From UBA817 sp049889215 (lineage in GTDB: Bacteria; Margulisbacteria; Marinamargulisbacteria; UBA817): a stretch of 36,510 nucleotides of DNA. A program made the position numbers and the translations under genes. Under the pieces are notes generated by a model. It saw only the letters and a program-made list of their open reading frames with translations. It made no database searches and had not been told where the DNA came from. The DNA is taken from positions 1 through 36,510 of the forward strand of contig JBMHDV010000015.1 of assembly GCA_049889215.1 (NCBI GenBank), given 5' to 3'. This document shows positions 17,877-26,317 of this stretch, piece after piece; the stretch's first letter is position 1, and every line of letters begins with the position of its first letter.

Positions 17877-17905
17877 ATTCTACTTGATTTAGAGCGGACA
17901 TTCAA
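17877..17905 (-). promoter_or_regulatory. Promoter of gatCAB-ftsLI, probably leaderless
   Basis: On the minus strand TTGAAT (17900-17905), a 17-nt spacer and TAGAAT (17877-17882) make a good sigma70-type promoter. The -10 lies 7 nt before gatC. The -35 overlaps the stop codon of the upstream SLH/LysM gene. Confidence 0.6.
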
Positions 17906-19152
17906 TCATTCTTCACCAATTCCATCTTAGGAATCTTTAATGACTGTCCTGGAACAATATGAACATAAGTAACAGCATTCCCACTCACCACAATCTCACG
18001 AGTAGGTAATGAATTAAGCGCAACCAATTCGCGCCAACGCGATGAATCCCCAAACACACGCCTTGCAATTCGCTGAATAGAATCCCCTGGCAAAACATTG
18101 ACAGTATCATAAACAACCTCAGGCGAAGGACGTTCTTTGGATGCCTTAACTGGCAATGAGGCAAGCGATTTTTCGGATGATTTAACAGGCTGAATTTTTT
18201 GTTTTAGATTTACCACCGGCTCAGTTTGTCGAGGCTTCTTTAACCACGCGATCGCTTGATCTGACAATTTTGATAGCTGCTGTTTTAACGGAACCTCACC
18301 AGACTGATTCACGCGAAATGCCAAAGGGGTACCGGTTGACATTACCGGCAAAGGCAACACCTTTCCAAACAATTGAATCACATCACGTTTTGAAACATAT
18401 GCCAAAGGATCTTTCGACCAGTGCGATGGGACAAGCCCTTCCAATGACGAAAATACTGGTAGATCAGTGGCCACATGCATGGTGGTTGCCACCTGCATAG
18501 GAACGCCTTTTATCAGTAGCATTAAATTCAAAAATTCTTCACGAGTCACATATGCATTGGGATAAAACTTCTGATGAATGGGTCGTGGAAGCCACTGTGG
18601 AAATAATGAAAAGATCGCTTTGTAATGGTCGTAGCCAAACAAATCTGAATATTGCCACATTGATCGAGGCTGCTTAATCGGTTGAGTTAACGGCTGCTTT
18701 TCTAAAAAAATCATTAGTAATGCGTATAAGTCCCGCTTTAAAATCGGGTCATTTATATTTGCCTTTCCGTCTCGATTCACCAAACGAATATCATGATCAA
18801 CAAAGGCATCCGTTAATACACGTGCTTCTTCTGACAATACGTCATCACGAATACGTAGTTGTCGATAAACGATCAATTGCTGCTGCTGGTTTGGATCAAA
18901 TTTCAAATTCGCATCCACAAGCCCTACATTAATAACATTTTTCCCTAAGCCCAACTCAATTATTTCTTCATTTGCTTTAAGTACAGAAACAAGCTGCCCA
19001 TCGATAAGCAAAAACCCTTGCTTAAGTTTTGACGTAACACGAATTGGGTATTGGGCTTGATCCGTTACCGCGCCTGGCACAGGCGAAACAATCGTAATTG
19101 ATGCAAAAATTGGAACAGTCAGGAAGAATAATAAGAACGAGTTAAGCCGCAT
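17902..19152 (-). CDS. Exported SLH-like and LysM envelope protein
   Basis: Starts MRLNSFLLFFLTVPIFA, a signal peptide with cleavage probably after FA. The ~100 residues after it are beta-rich. The middle (about 125-270) contains SLH-like pieces: DLFGYDHYKAIFSLFPQWLP then FYPNAYVTREEFLNLML, the latter matching the F-P...VTREEF core, and a second DPLAYVSKRDVIQLF. A Lys/Pro-rich linker leads to a C-terminal LysM domain (VLPGDSIQRIARRVFGD to LKIPK). It probably tethers to peptidoglycan or secondary cell-wall polymer; its exact function is unknown. The start at 19152 is preferred over an in-frame ATG 21 nt upstream because it begins the signal peptide; it overlaps the hisE stop by 11 nt. Confidence 0.8.
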   Translation of the reverse strand: MRLNSFLLFFLTVPIFASITIVSPVPGAVTDQAQYPIRVTSKLKQGFLLIDGQLVSVLKANEEIIELGLGKNVINVGLVDANLKFDPNQQQQLIVYRQLRIRDDVLSEEARVLTDAFVDHDIRLVNRDGKANINDPILKRDLYALLMIFLEKQPLTQPIKQPRSMWQYSDLFGYDHYKAIFSLFPQWLPRPIHQKFYPNAYVTREEFLNLMLLIKGVPMQVATTMHVATDLPVFSSLEGLVPSHWSKDPLAYVSKRDVIQLFGKVLPLPVMSTGTPLAFRVNQSGEVPLKQQLSKLSDQAIAWLKKPRQTEPVVNLKQKIQPVKSSEKSLASLPVKASKERPSPEVVYDTVNVLPGDSIQRIARRVFGDSSRWRELVALNSLPTREIVVSGNAVTYVHIVPGQSLKIPKMELVKND

Positions 19153-19435
19153 GACGAGATTCAAGCACCGCAATCACCTCATCAATAGTTGCCCCCTGCT
19201 TTTTAAGCACTAACATTAAATGGAACAACAAATCAGCCGACTCGTTTAATAACTCGTTTTTATCATTATTTTTTGCCGCAATGATAACTTCGCCAGCTTC
19301 TTCGCCCACCTTCTTCAATACTCGATCAATGGGCTCATTAAGCAACCGCTTCACGTAGGATGAATCATTGCCAGACGCCAACCGCTGATCAATAATTTGA
19401 TTTAACTCTGTTAAAAACCCTAATTTTCCATCCAT
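19142..19435 (-). CDS. hisE: Phosphoribosyl-ATP pyrophosphatase
   Basis: Second step of histidine biosynthesis, hydrolysing PR-ATP to PR-AMP. The 97 aa all-alpha MazG-like fold is recognisable by KKVGEEAGEVIIAAKNND and LLNESADLLFHLMLVL, which hold the acidic Mg-binding residues (EExxE and ExxD). No hisI domain is fused. The ATG lies inside the last codons of dnaE (16-nt overlap). No other his gene is nearby, so the gene is separated from its pathway. Confidence 0.93.
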   Translation of the reverse strand: MDGKLGFLTELNQIIDQRLASGNDSSYVKRLLNEPIDRVLKKVGEEAGEVIIAAKNNDKNELLNESADLLFHLMLVLKKQGATIDEVIAVLESRHAA

Positions 19436-22400
19436 ACTTTTTGCTCTCCTACAATAGATTCTAAAACAGTTACGGCACTATCTTTAATCCAAAACTTCTT
19501 ATTCGTTTCTATTATAGTCTGTTGCACATGAAACACAACCGGTATTTGTCCTCGATGCAACAAGCACACTTGTCTAATTTCATTTAATTGCTCTACCGAA
19601 TGATTCTCTAATAAATCAACATGACAAATTTTTTCAGCAAAGTCCCCCGTCAACAACTTAACCTCCTCAAGCATGAGCGATACCTCAGCGTTGCGAACTT
19701 TCACTTTACCTGTAAGTGTCACAATCACATCATCTTTCACTGGCGCCACGAGTTCCTGATATTTGGGAGAATCAAACGCCAAAAAGGTGATCTTCTTCCC
19801 AAAGTCTTCCACCTCCCCCATGGTAAATGGACGATTGGTTTTGGTTGTTCGGTGCGCAACGTTCGATAATACACCAGTTACGCTGACCACTTCTTTATCA
19901 AACGACTCCCCCAAGTCAGCCAAGGCAACACCTTCTTTCCATTGAGGCAAAAAACCATCCAATGGGTGCGCAGATAAATAATCACCAATCAATTCTTTTT
20001 CATATCGCAACAATTCCAATTGAGGAATTTCTTTATAGGTACTCTCTTCCAATAAGTCCGTATAAAAATCTTGGTCCAATGTTTGAAACAAACCTACTTG
20101 CCCCTCTTGTTGATGGCGCATGGACGACGCCATTTTATCCAAAATATCCTCATAAACCCCCAATAACTTTGACCGATTTTCATCCACACAATCCAACGCA
20201 CCCGCTCGAATCAAGTGCTCAACAACACGCTTGTTAACATCACGCCCCTTGACCCGATCAAAAAAATCATATGCTGATTTGTAAGGCCCGTTTTGAATGC
20301 GTTCATTCACAATTGTTTCAACGGGAGCCTCACCAATGCCTTTAATACTCCCCAAACCAAAAACAAGTGCCCCATCCACCAATTCGTGACGGTACTTCGA
20401 TACATTCACATTGGGTGGCACAACCTCAATCCCCAAGCGTTTGGCTTCCGAAACATAGACCGCCGTTCGTTCCGTATTGCCTAATACCGATAACAATAAG
20501 CCCAACACATATTCACTGGGATAATGCGCTTTTAAGTAGGCGGTTTGATACGATACTAAGGCATAAGCCGCACTATGAGATTTATTAAATCCATACTCTG
20601 CAAATTTATAACACAAATCGAAAATCTTTTCTGCAATACCAACGTCAATCTTCTTCACTTTTGCACCGGCCAAAAACTCGTCTTTCATTTGGTCCATCAC
20701 GTCTTTTTTCTTTTTACCCATGGCTCGACGTAACATGTCCGACTGCCCCAGACTAAAGCCCCCAACCGCCGTTGCAATCTGCATAACCTGTTCCTGATAA
20801 ACAATCATGCCATAGGTATCCTTTAGTATCGGCTCCAATTCTGGCAAATCATATTTAACCGTTGTTTTTCCAGACTTGTTCGAAATAAAGTCACTAACCA
20901 TGCCAGACCCCAATGGCCCCGGTCGATACAAGGCCAGTAAGGCAATAATATCTTCAAAAACCTTGGGCTTTAAATCCACAATCAAGCGCCGCATGCCCGG
21001 AGATTCACACTGAAAAATACCAATACTCTCACCCGTCGAAAACAAATCATAAGTGGCTTTATCATCCAAGGGAATTTCATCAATCCTAAAGTCAGGAACA
21101 TCTTGCTGAATCAAATCACAAGCATCCCGAATCACCGTTAAGTTTCGCAACCCCAGGATATCCATTTTTAATAACCCAATCTTCTCAAGGTTATTCATCG
21201 TGAAGTGAGTGGTTATTTGACCATCATTATTCATTAACGGCACCATTTGTGCCAACGGGTCACGCGAAATAACCAACCCTGCCGCATGCGTGGATGAATG
21301 ACGGGCAAACCCTTCCAATTTTTGACCATAATCCAACAACTGCTTCGCAGATGGATCGCTATCATATAGTTTACGCAAATCTTCCACAGTATCCAACGCC
21401 TCTGCAATGGACACATTTTGACCTGGTGCCGATGGAATTAACTTGGCCACACGATCAACAAAATCCAAAGGCGTCCCTAGGGCACGCCCCACATCACGAA
21501 CAACCCCACGGGCTGCCATGGTACCAAACGTTACAATTTGAGCAACGTGATCATCACCGTATTTTTGAGAAATATAATCAATGACTTCTCCACGGCGTTT
21601 AATGCAGAAATCGATATCGATATCTGGCATCGATACCCGTTCTGGATTTAAAAATCGCTCAAAAAGCAATTGATAGCGAATGGGGTCAATCCGCGTAATA
21701 TTTAATGCGTAAGCCACAATCGAACCAGCGGCAGACCCTCGCCCAGGGCCCACAGGGATTTCGACATCATCACAAAATGCCAAAAAGTCATAGATAATTA
21801 AAAAGTAGATGGGGTATTGCATCTTATTGATGATTTCAAGCTCAAAGCGCACACGCTCTTTAATTTCGTCGGTAATATCATCATATTTTTCGTTGATGCC
21901 ATCCCAAACCAACGCCTCTAAATAAGCTTCAGGGGTTTGGTTATCAGGGCACTCAAATCGTGGCAATAGCACCTGATCGGCAACAATCTCCAATTGGCAT
22001 TCATTGGCAATTTTAACCGTATTTTGAATGGCTTGCGGCACATCTTCAAATAAAGCAATCATGTCATCAGCGGATTTTAAATAATGTTGCGATAAAGCAG
22101 AATTATTCTGATCATCAATATCAATTTCACGACCGGTTTGAATGCAGTGCAACATATCTTGCATCCAGCCATCGCTTGACTGTAAAAAGTAAACATCATT
22201 CAGTGCCACCAATGGGTGATTGGTTGACGCAGATAGTTCAATAATATCATTGGATAATTGATCCATGCCCGGCTCACCCGTCCGCTGCACCCCCAAATAA
22301 AAGCGATTGGGAAACACCTTTGCCAGTTGCGCGGCCATATCTTGTGCTTGATCCACAAAGTGGGATTGCAACGATTGCGCAATTGGCCCCCAATACCCCG

Positions 22401-22797
22401 GCGAAATGCAAATGAGCCCATCGGAATGAGCTTTCAATAAGTTTAAATCGACTCGGGGCTGATAGTAAAACCCATTAATATTTGCTTCTGTAACAATTGT
22501 ACACAAGTTTTCATACCCTTGCTGATTTTGGCAAAGTAAAATTAAGCGTTCCATGGTTTTGGTTTTTACTGTCATATCCTCAGCAAAAAACAGTTCACAA
22601 CCCACAATTGGGTGAACCCCTTTGGATTTGGCCCCAAAATAAAAATCAATGGCACCAAATAAGTTCCCTTTGTCGGTGAGTGCTATGGCAGAATGGTGCT
22701 CGGCACAGGCATCCAATAATCGTGGCACACGCACTGCCCCATCCAACAGCGAAAATTCAGAGTGCACATGCAAATGAACAAACGTGGCATTTTCCAT
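19420..22797 (-). CDS. dnaE: DNA polymerase III alpha subunit
   Basis: Replicative C-family polymerase, 1125 aa. The N-terminal PHP domain starts FVHLHVHSEFSLLDG and GCELF follows. The palm motifs GPGRGSAAGS at about 350-359 and PDIDIDF at 391-397 supply two catalytic aspartates (Asp392, Asp394). LLKMDILGLRNL supplies the third. Finger and thumb motifs (YQEQVMQIA, FNKSHSAAYALVSYQTAYLK) are intact. The C-terminal part holds a helix-hairpin-helix (LGSIKGIGEAPVE) and an OB fold (VVSVTGVLSN). There is no exonuclease insertion, so it is DnaE-type rather than PolC. It heads the dnaE-hisE-SLH/LysM operon. Confidence 0.98.
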   Translation of the reverse strand: MENATFVHLHVHSEFSLLDGAVRVPRLLDACAEHHSAIALTDKGNLFGAIDFYFGAKSKGVHPIVGCELFFAEDMTVKTKTMERLILLCQNQQGYENLCTIVTEANINGFYYQPRVDLNLLKAHSDGLICISPGYWGPIAQSLQSHFVDQAQDMAAQLAKVFPNRFYLGVQRTGEPGMDQLSNDIIELSASTNHPLVALNDVYFLQSSDGWMQDMLHCIQTGREIDIDDQNNSALSQHYLKSADDMIALFEDVPQAIQNTVKIANECQLEIVADQVLLPRFECPDNQTPEAYLEALVWDGINEKYDDITDEIKERVRFELEIINKMQYPIYFLIIYDFLAFCDDVEIPVGPGRGSAAGSIVAYALNITRIDPIRYQLLFERFLNPERVSMPDIDIDFCIKRRGEVIDYISQKYGDDHVAQIVTFGTMAARGVVRDVGRALGTPLDFVDRVAKLIPSAPGQNVSIAEALDTVEDLRKLYDSDPSAKQLLDYGQKLEGFARHSSTHAAGLVISRDPLAQMVPLMNNDGQITTHFTMNNLEKIGLLKMDILGLRNLTVIRDACDLIQQDVPDFRIDEIPLDDKATYDLFSTGESIGIFQCESPGMRRLIVDLKPKVFEDIIALLALYRPGPLGSGMVSDFISNKSGKTTVKYDLPELEPILKDTYGMIVYQEQVMQIATAVGGFSLGQSDMLRRAMGKKKKDVMDQMKDEFLAGAKVKKIDVGIAEKIFDLCYKFAEYGFNKSHSAAYALVSYQTAYLKAHYPSEYVLGLLLSVLGNTERTAVYVSEAKRLGIEVVPPNVNVSKYRHELVDGALVFGLGSIKGIGEAPVETIVNERIQNGPYKSAYDFFDRVKGRDVNKRVVEHLIRAGALDCVDENRSKLLGVYEDILDKMASSMRHQQEGQVGLFQTLDQDFYTDLLEESTYKEIPQLELLRYEKELIGDYLSAHPLDGFLPQWKEGVALADLGESFDKEVVSVTGVLSNVAHRTTKTNRPFTMGEVEDFGKKITFLAFDSPKYQELVAPVKDDVIVTLTGKVKVRNAEVSLMLEEVKLLTGDFAEKICHVDLLENHSVEQLNEIRQVCLLHRGQIPVVFHVQQTIIETNKKFWIKDSAVTVLESIVGEQKVWMEN

Positions 22798-22803
22798 AGG
22801 CTC

Positions 22804-22809
22804 AATATA
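22804..22809 (-). promoter_or_regulatory. -10 hexamer of dnaE, probably leaderless
   Basis: TATATT on the minus strand ends 6 nt before the ATG at 22797. No Shine-Dalgarno is seen, and there is no clear -35 at 17 nt. Confidence 0.45.
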
Positions 22810-22906
22810 ACATCACTCCCCCATTCCATCCATGGCGACCAGCAACCCCATTTAACAAAATGAAAATTTAATTTAAAATTAAGAAAAAAAATTTAGGAGA
22901 TTTTAA

Positions 22907-23767
22907 ATGTTAGGAGTAATAAAAAGGGCAGTTATATTAGGATTAGCAGCTACAGCCCGAGGACAACAAGCAAATCAAAATTGCAAGGTCACAAAGGATG
23001 TGTGCTTGGAGCTCGCACCAAAACCAACATCTTGCACAACCAATGAACTCGCAATAGGTTGCAAAGAGCTATTCGCCCATTGCGGCCCCGTTTGCAACCT
23101 CCATCTATCCGAATCAATTGAATGCCAACTGTATGGTGATGTAAAAAAAGATAACGGAAACACCATCTATTCCTTATCTAAAAAAATTAATTTCATTACA
23201 AGCAGCGCACTCGAAAAATTAATAAAATCACCAAGTAAAGAAGAAATGTTATCAATTATTGACCAAACTACAACTACACTTGATAGATTAAAAGTGATGA
23301 TCAAATCGTCTAAATCTATCAAAGATGCGCATCAATCATCGGACCACCCTCTAACAACACATGACTATTTAGCGCCGGATGATCATCTAGAGAAATATTA
23401 TGGAAAGGGCGGCATCTTAGAGTCTGAATTATTTGATCAGATTAATGATTTAAAGGAAAAATTTACATCATTAATCAATAAAGAGCCCGAAGAAATAAAG
23501 GAAATTGCAAAAGACGCACTTAGAGGTTATTCAAATGAAGTAATACGTAAGTCTTATCAACCTAAAACTGAAACATCCACAACAGTTTATGAAGAAGAGA
23601 TCCATCTTGACACCGATCCGAACAACCCTCAATTTTTCGGCGATGATTTTAATTATGATTTAGAGGACTTACAAGAGGCAGGGGTATTTACTAGAGAAGA
23701 TGTCTTACGTCTTATTGAAGACAAAACAAAACTAAACATAAAGAAACAGCCAAATACTGAACTATAA
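22907..23767 (+). CDS. Cys-rich exported protein of unknown function
   Basis: Not recognised. 286 aa. A short N-terminus with two basic residues and a hydrophobic stretch (GVIKRAVILGLAATARGQ) looks like a signal peptide cut near residue 20. Seven cysteines then lie between residues 26 and 73 (26, 33, 43, 52, 59, 63, 73), which suggests a small disulfide-bonded domain. No cysteine follows in the remaining ~210 residues, which are acidic and predicted helical, ending in a low-complexity acidic tail with EDLQEAGVFTREDVLRLIED. AGGAG lies 7 nt before the ATG in a very AT-rich upstream region. It sits between dnaE and the GST gene, convergent with the latter (22-nt gap). Likely a secreted or periplasmic accessory protein; the role is not inferable. 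Confidence 0.65.
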   Translation: MLGVIKRAVILGLAATARGQQANQNCKVTKDVCLELAPKPTSCTTNELAIGCKELFAHCGPVCNLHLSESIECQLYGDVKKDNGNTIYSLSKKINFITSSALEKLIKSPSKEEMLSIIDQTTTTLDRLKVMIKSSKSIKDAHQSSDHPLTTHDYLAPDDHLEKYYGKGGILESELFDQINDLKEKFTSLINKEPEEIKEIAKDALRGYSNEVIRKSYQPKTETSTTVYEEEIHLDTDPNNPQFFGDDFNYDLEDLQEAGVFTREDVLRLIEDKTKLNIKKQPNTEL

Positions 23768-23785
23768 GATTTTTACTTTTTATAG
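23762..23785. terminator. Weak AT-only hairpin between convergent genes
   Basis: CTATAA and TTATAG form a 6-bp inverted repeat around a 12-nt T-rich loop, spanning the end of the 22907 gene and the 22-nt gap before the GST stop. It could serve as a bidirectional stop, but the stem is all A/T apart from one pair, so support is weak. Confidence 0.2.
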
Positions 23786-23789
23786 ATTG

Positions 23790-24728
23790 TCATCCATTGT
23801 CTCCCACTGGGTCCACCGGGCCCAGCGGGACAATCCCCGACGGATTAATCGTCGGGTGTGACATATAATAATGATCTTTAATATGATCCATATGAATCGT
23901 ATCTTCGATATCGTATGCAGTGCGCACACGATCCATGTACGCCGACAAATGGGTGTAATCTTTTATCCGTTGCAGGTTGCATTTAAAATGACCAACATAA
24001 ACGGGATCAAATCGCAATAACGTAACAAACAATCGAATATCAGATTCCGTTAACGCATCACCACATAAAAAGGGACGTGATTCCAAATGCCGATCAATCT
24101 CGTCTAAAGCTGTAAATAAACGAATCACTTCTTGATTGTAAACATCTTGCGATCGTGCAAAACCAACTTTATAAACACCATTGTTGATATCATCATAAAT
24201 GGACGAATTCCAACGAATAATTTCATCCTGCAATTGCGGCGGAAACAAATCAATGGGGTTTCCAGTTAATGCATTAAATTCTGAATTAAACATGCGAATA
24301 ATATCACTCGACTCATTATTAACAATGGCATTGGTTTTCAAATCCCACAAAACAGGGACTGTTACCCGACCAGTAAAGGTAGCATCATGAGCCAAGTAAA
24401 CCTCACCCAACGATTTAAATTCACCAAATGTGGGGGGCAACACCCCTTCCCCTTGGCTAAAGTCCCAACCATGTGGCCCCATGTAAGGATGCACCACAGC
24501 AACTGAAATATGATCCACCAACCCTTTTATTTTCCGGTAAATTAATGTTCGGTGCGCCCAAGGGCACGCATAGGATACAATCAGTTGATAGCGGCCTGAC
24601 TCTGGTAAGTAAGCTGAGTCTGTGGCTATAACATCGCGACATGTGGTCGGAAGTCGTTCAAACGCACCGGACGTTGTTTTTGGATTCACATCTTGCACAT
24701 GCCATTGGCCATCAATAAACATTCCCAT
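23790..24728 (-). CDS. Glutathionyl-hydroquinone reductase-like glutathione transferase (YqjG/Xi class)
   Basis: Cys-type GST that reduces glutathionyl-hydroquinones or related conjugates. The N-terminal thioredoxin-like domain holds the diagnostic YACPWAHR motif with catalytic Cys55, followed by DISVAVVHPYMGP-type text and VPVLWD for glutathione binding. The C-terminal helical domain has NNGVYKVGFARSQ and LTESDIRLFVTLLRFDPVYV, typical of the class. 312 aa is near the family norm. The ATG at 24728 is 6 nt after a perfect TATAAT. It stands alone between the exported protein and nusA. In an organism of uncertain glutathione status it may use another thiol. Confidence 0.9.
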   Translation of the reverse strand: MGMFIDGQWHVQDVNPKTTSGAFERLPTTCRDVIATDSAYLPESGRYQLIVSYACPWAHRTLIYRKIKGLVDHISVAVVHPYMGPHGWDFSQGEGVLPPTFGEFKSLGEVYLAHDATFTGRVTVPVLWDLKTNAIVNNESSDIIRMFNSEFNALTGNPIDLFPPQLQDEIIRWNSSIYDDINNGVYKVGFARSQDVYNQEVIRLFTALDEIDRHLESRPFLCGDALTESDIRLFVTLLRFDPVYVGHFKCNLQRIKDYTHLSAYMDRVRTAYDIEDTIHMDHIKDHYYMSHPTINPSGIVPLGPVDPVGDNG

Positions 24729-24961
24729 GCAAGAATTATATCAAAATTGAACCCTTAAAACATAAATGAAAATTTTAAAGCAACAACTCCGTACTATTTG
24801 AACTCAAATTAAATATATGATAAATTAATCACACAGGGCCTGCAAAAACCGTTGTTTTTTTCAAAGCATTCCTGATTACTGTTTGTATTGCTTTGATGAA
24901 AGCAGCACATGTGTTTTTAATGGTTTTCCTGTAAACTGGAAACAGTTGAAAGGATAAACGA
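24729..24961. other. Longest intergenic gap: nusA leader and divergent GST promoter
   Basis: 233 nt with no supported gene. The left end holds the GST promoter. An exact 8-bp inverted repeat, TCAAAGCA (24861-24868) and TGCTTTGA (24889-24896), flanks a 20-nt loop and could be an RNA hairpin or an operator. Near nusA, TGTAAACT is a possible -10. An AAAGGA Shine-Dalgarno lies about 8 nt before the nusA ATG. No rimP, tRNA or SRP RNA is recognisable. Confidence 0.5.
24735..24743 (-). promoter_or_regulatory. Extended -10 of the GST gene, probably leaderless
   Basis: On the minus strand TGATATAAT gives an extended -10 (TG-n-TATAAT). The hexamer at 24735-24740 is 6 nt before the ATG at 24728. No RBS is present. 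Confidence 0.55.
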
Positions 24962-26317
24962 ATGATTTTAATCGAAAACTTTTCGCAAGTAATTGCTCAA
25001 ATAGAATCTGAACGAGGAATCGATCGACATCGCATCATTGATGGCATTGAAAAAGCACTCATATCTGCCGCTAAAAAAAAGTTTGGCGCTGAATTGGAAG
25101 TTAACGCTTACTTAAATGAAGATTCGGGTGAAGCTCGTCTGTGGATGGAAAAAGTGGTTGTTGATTCAGTTGAGGATGAACTCAACGAATTAAGCCTATC
25201 TGAAGCAACCGAGTTAAGTGATGATGCTGAGATTGGCGACACACTAGAAATTGATCTTGATATTGAAGACTTTGGACGTATTGCAGCACAAACTGCAAAA
25301 CAAGTCATACTTCAATGCATCCGCGAAGCAGAAAAAGATTTAATCATGAGCGAATTTTCTGACAAAATTGGTCAGATTGTTACAGGTACTGTTCAAAACA
25401 TTGAAGGCAATACATACCTCATCAACCTTGGGAAAATTGAAGCATTCCTTCCGCCAAAAGAGCAAGTCTATGGTGAAAACTTCAACGTGAAAGATCGAAT
25501 TCGTGTGTTTATTGTTGACATTCAAAAGTCAAACCGTGGGCCAATGATTCGAATCTCTCGATCTCACCCTGGATTAATTCAAGAATTATTTAAGTTAGAA
25601 GTTCCTGAAATACAAGATGGCATCATCGAAATAAAAAGCATATCTCGAGACGCTGGCCGACGAACCAAAATCGCTGTTCACTCTACCAATAGCTCCGTTG
25701 GCGCAGTTGGTACATGTGTTGGGCACATGGGTGGCAGAATCCAAGCCATTTTAAGAGAAATCAATAATGAAAAAATCGATATTCTAGAATGGAATGAAGA
25801 TCCAAAAGCATTCATTGGAAACTCACTTAAACCAGCAACAGTGAGCGAAGTTATCATCGAAAATGAAGACACGCGTGAAGCTAAAGTTGTGGTTCCAGAT
25901 GACCAACTTTCATTGGCCATTGGTAAATCGGGTCAAAATGTTCGCTTAGCTGTCAAGCTGACCAATTGGAAGCTAGACATTATGAGCGAAAGCGACCATA
26001 ACAAACTAACAAACCCATCAGAAGGGCAAACACTTGAAGACAAATTGAAAGAAACAGTTGCAGAAGAAGCCACTGCCGCTGAAGCTCAGTCTGAAGAGTC
26101 AACAGAAGCAGAAAATAACGACACCATTGTTGCTGAAAATACAGACGAAACCAGTGAAACAGCGACGGAAAATTCACCAGCAGACAACACAGTAGAACCA
26201 CCAATAGCATCAGAGGACGCCCCATCAGATAGCGAAACGACTGAAGACGACGCTGATGTCACTGATGCCCCAGAAGATGTTACCGCTGAAGTAGAAAGTG
26301 TACAAACAGAAAGTTAA
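24962..26317 (+). CDS. nusA: Transcription termination/antitermination factor NusA
   Basis: RNA polymerase-binding factor controlling pausing, termination and antitermination. Domains in order: RNAP-binding NTD (1-125), S1 domain (GQIVTGTVQNIEGNTYLINL, about 136-200), KH1 (ISRSHPGLIQELFKLEVPE) and KH2 (GHMGGRIQAILREINNEKID to LAIGKSGQNVRLAVKLTNW). After ~residue 345 comes a ~100-residue tail made almost entirely of Glu, Asp, Thr, Ala and Ser, instead of the AR repeats of enterobacterial NusA. It heads nusA-infB-rbfA-nrnA-truB-ribF, but the usual upstream rimP is missing. Confidence 0.96.
   Translation: MILIENFSQVIAQIESERGIDRHRIIDGIEKALISAAKKKFGAELEVNAYLNEDSGEARLWMEKVVVDSVEDELNELSLSEATELSDDAEIGDTLEIDLDIEDFGRIAAQTAKQVILQCIREAEKDLIMSEFSDKIGQIVTGTVQNIEGNTYLINLGKIEAFLPPKEQVYGENFNVKDRIRVFIVDIQKSNRGPMIRISRSHPGLIQELFKLEVPEIQDGIIEIKSISRDAGRRTKIAVHSTNSSVGAVGTCVGHMGGRIQAILREINNEKIDILEWNEDPKAFIGNSLKPATVSEVIIENEDTREAKVVVPDDQLSLAIGKSGQNVRLAVKLTNWKLDIMSESDHNKLTNPSEGQTLEDKLKETVAEEATAAEAQSEESTEAENNDTIVAENTDETSETATENSPADNTVEPPIASEDAPSDSETTEDDADVTDAPEDVTAEVESVQTES

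Noticed and set aside
23801..23840. GC-rich hairpin CTGGG...CCCAG as a terminator of the 22907 gene
   Set aside because: It lies within the GST C-terminal codons (a Pro/Gly/Asp-rich tail) and has no T-run after it.
24797..24961. Small structured RNA (SRP, 6S or tmRNA) in the nusA leader
   Set aside because: No SRP GGAAGG/GCAGCC core, no tRNA-like ends and no long paired arms; only the 8-bp inverted repeat is clear.
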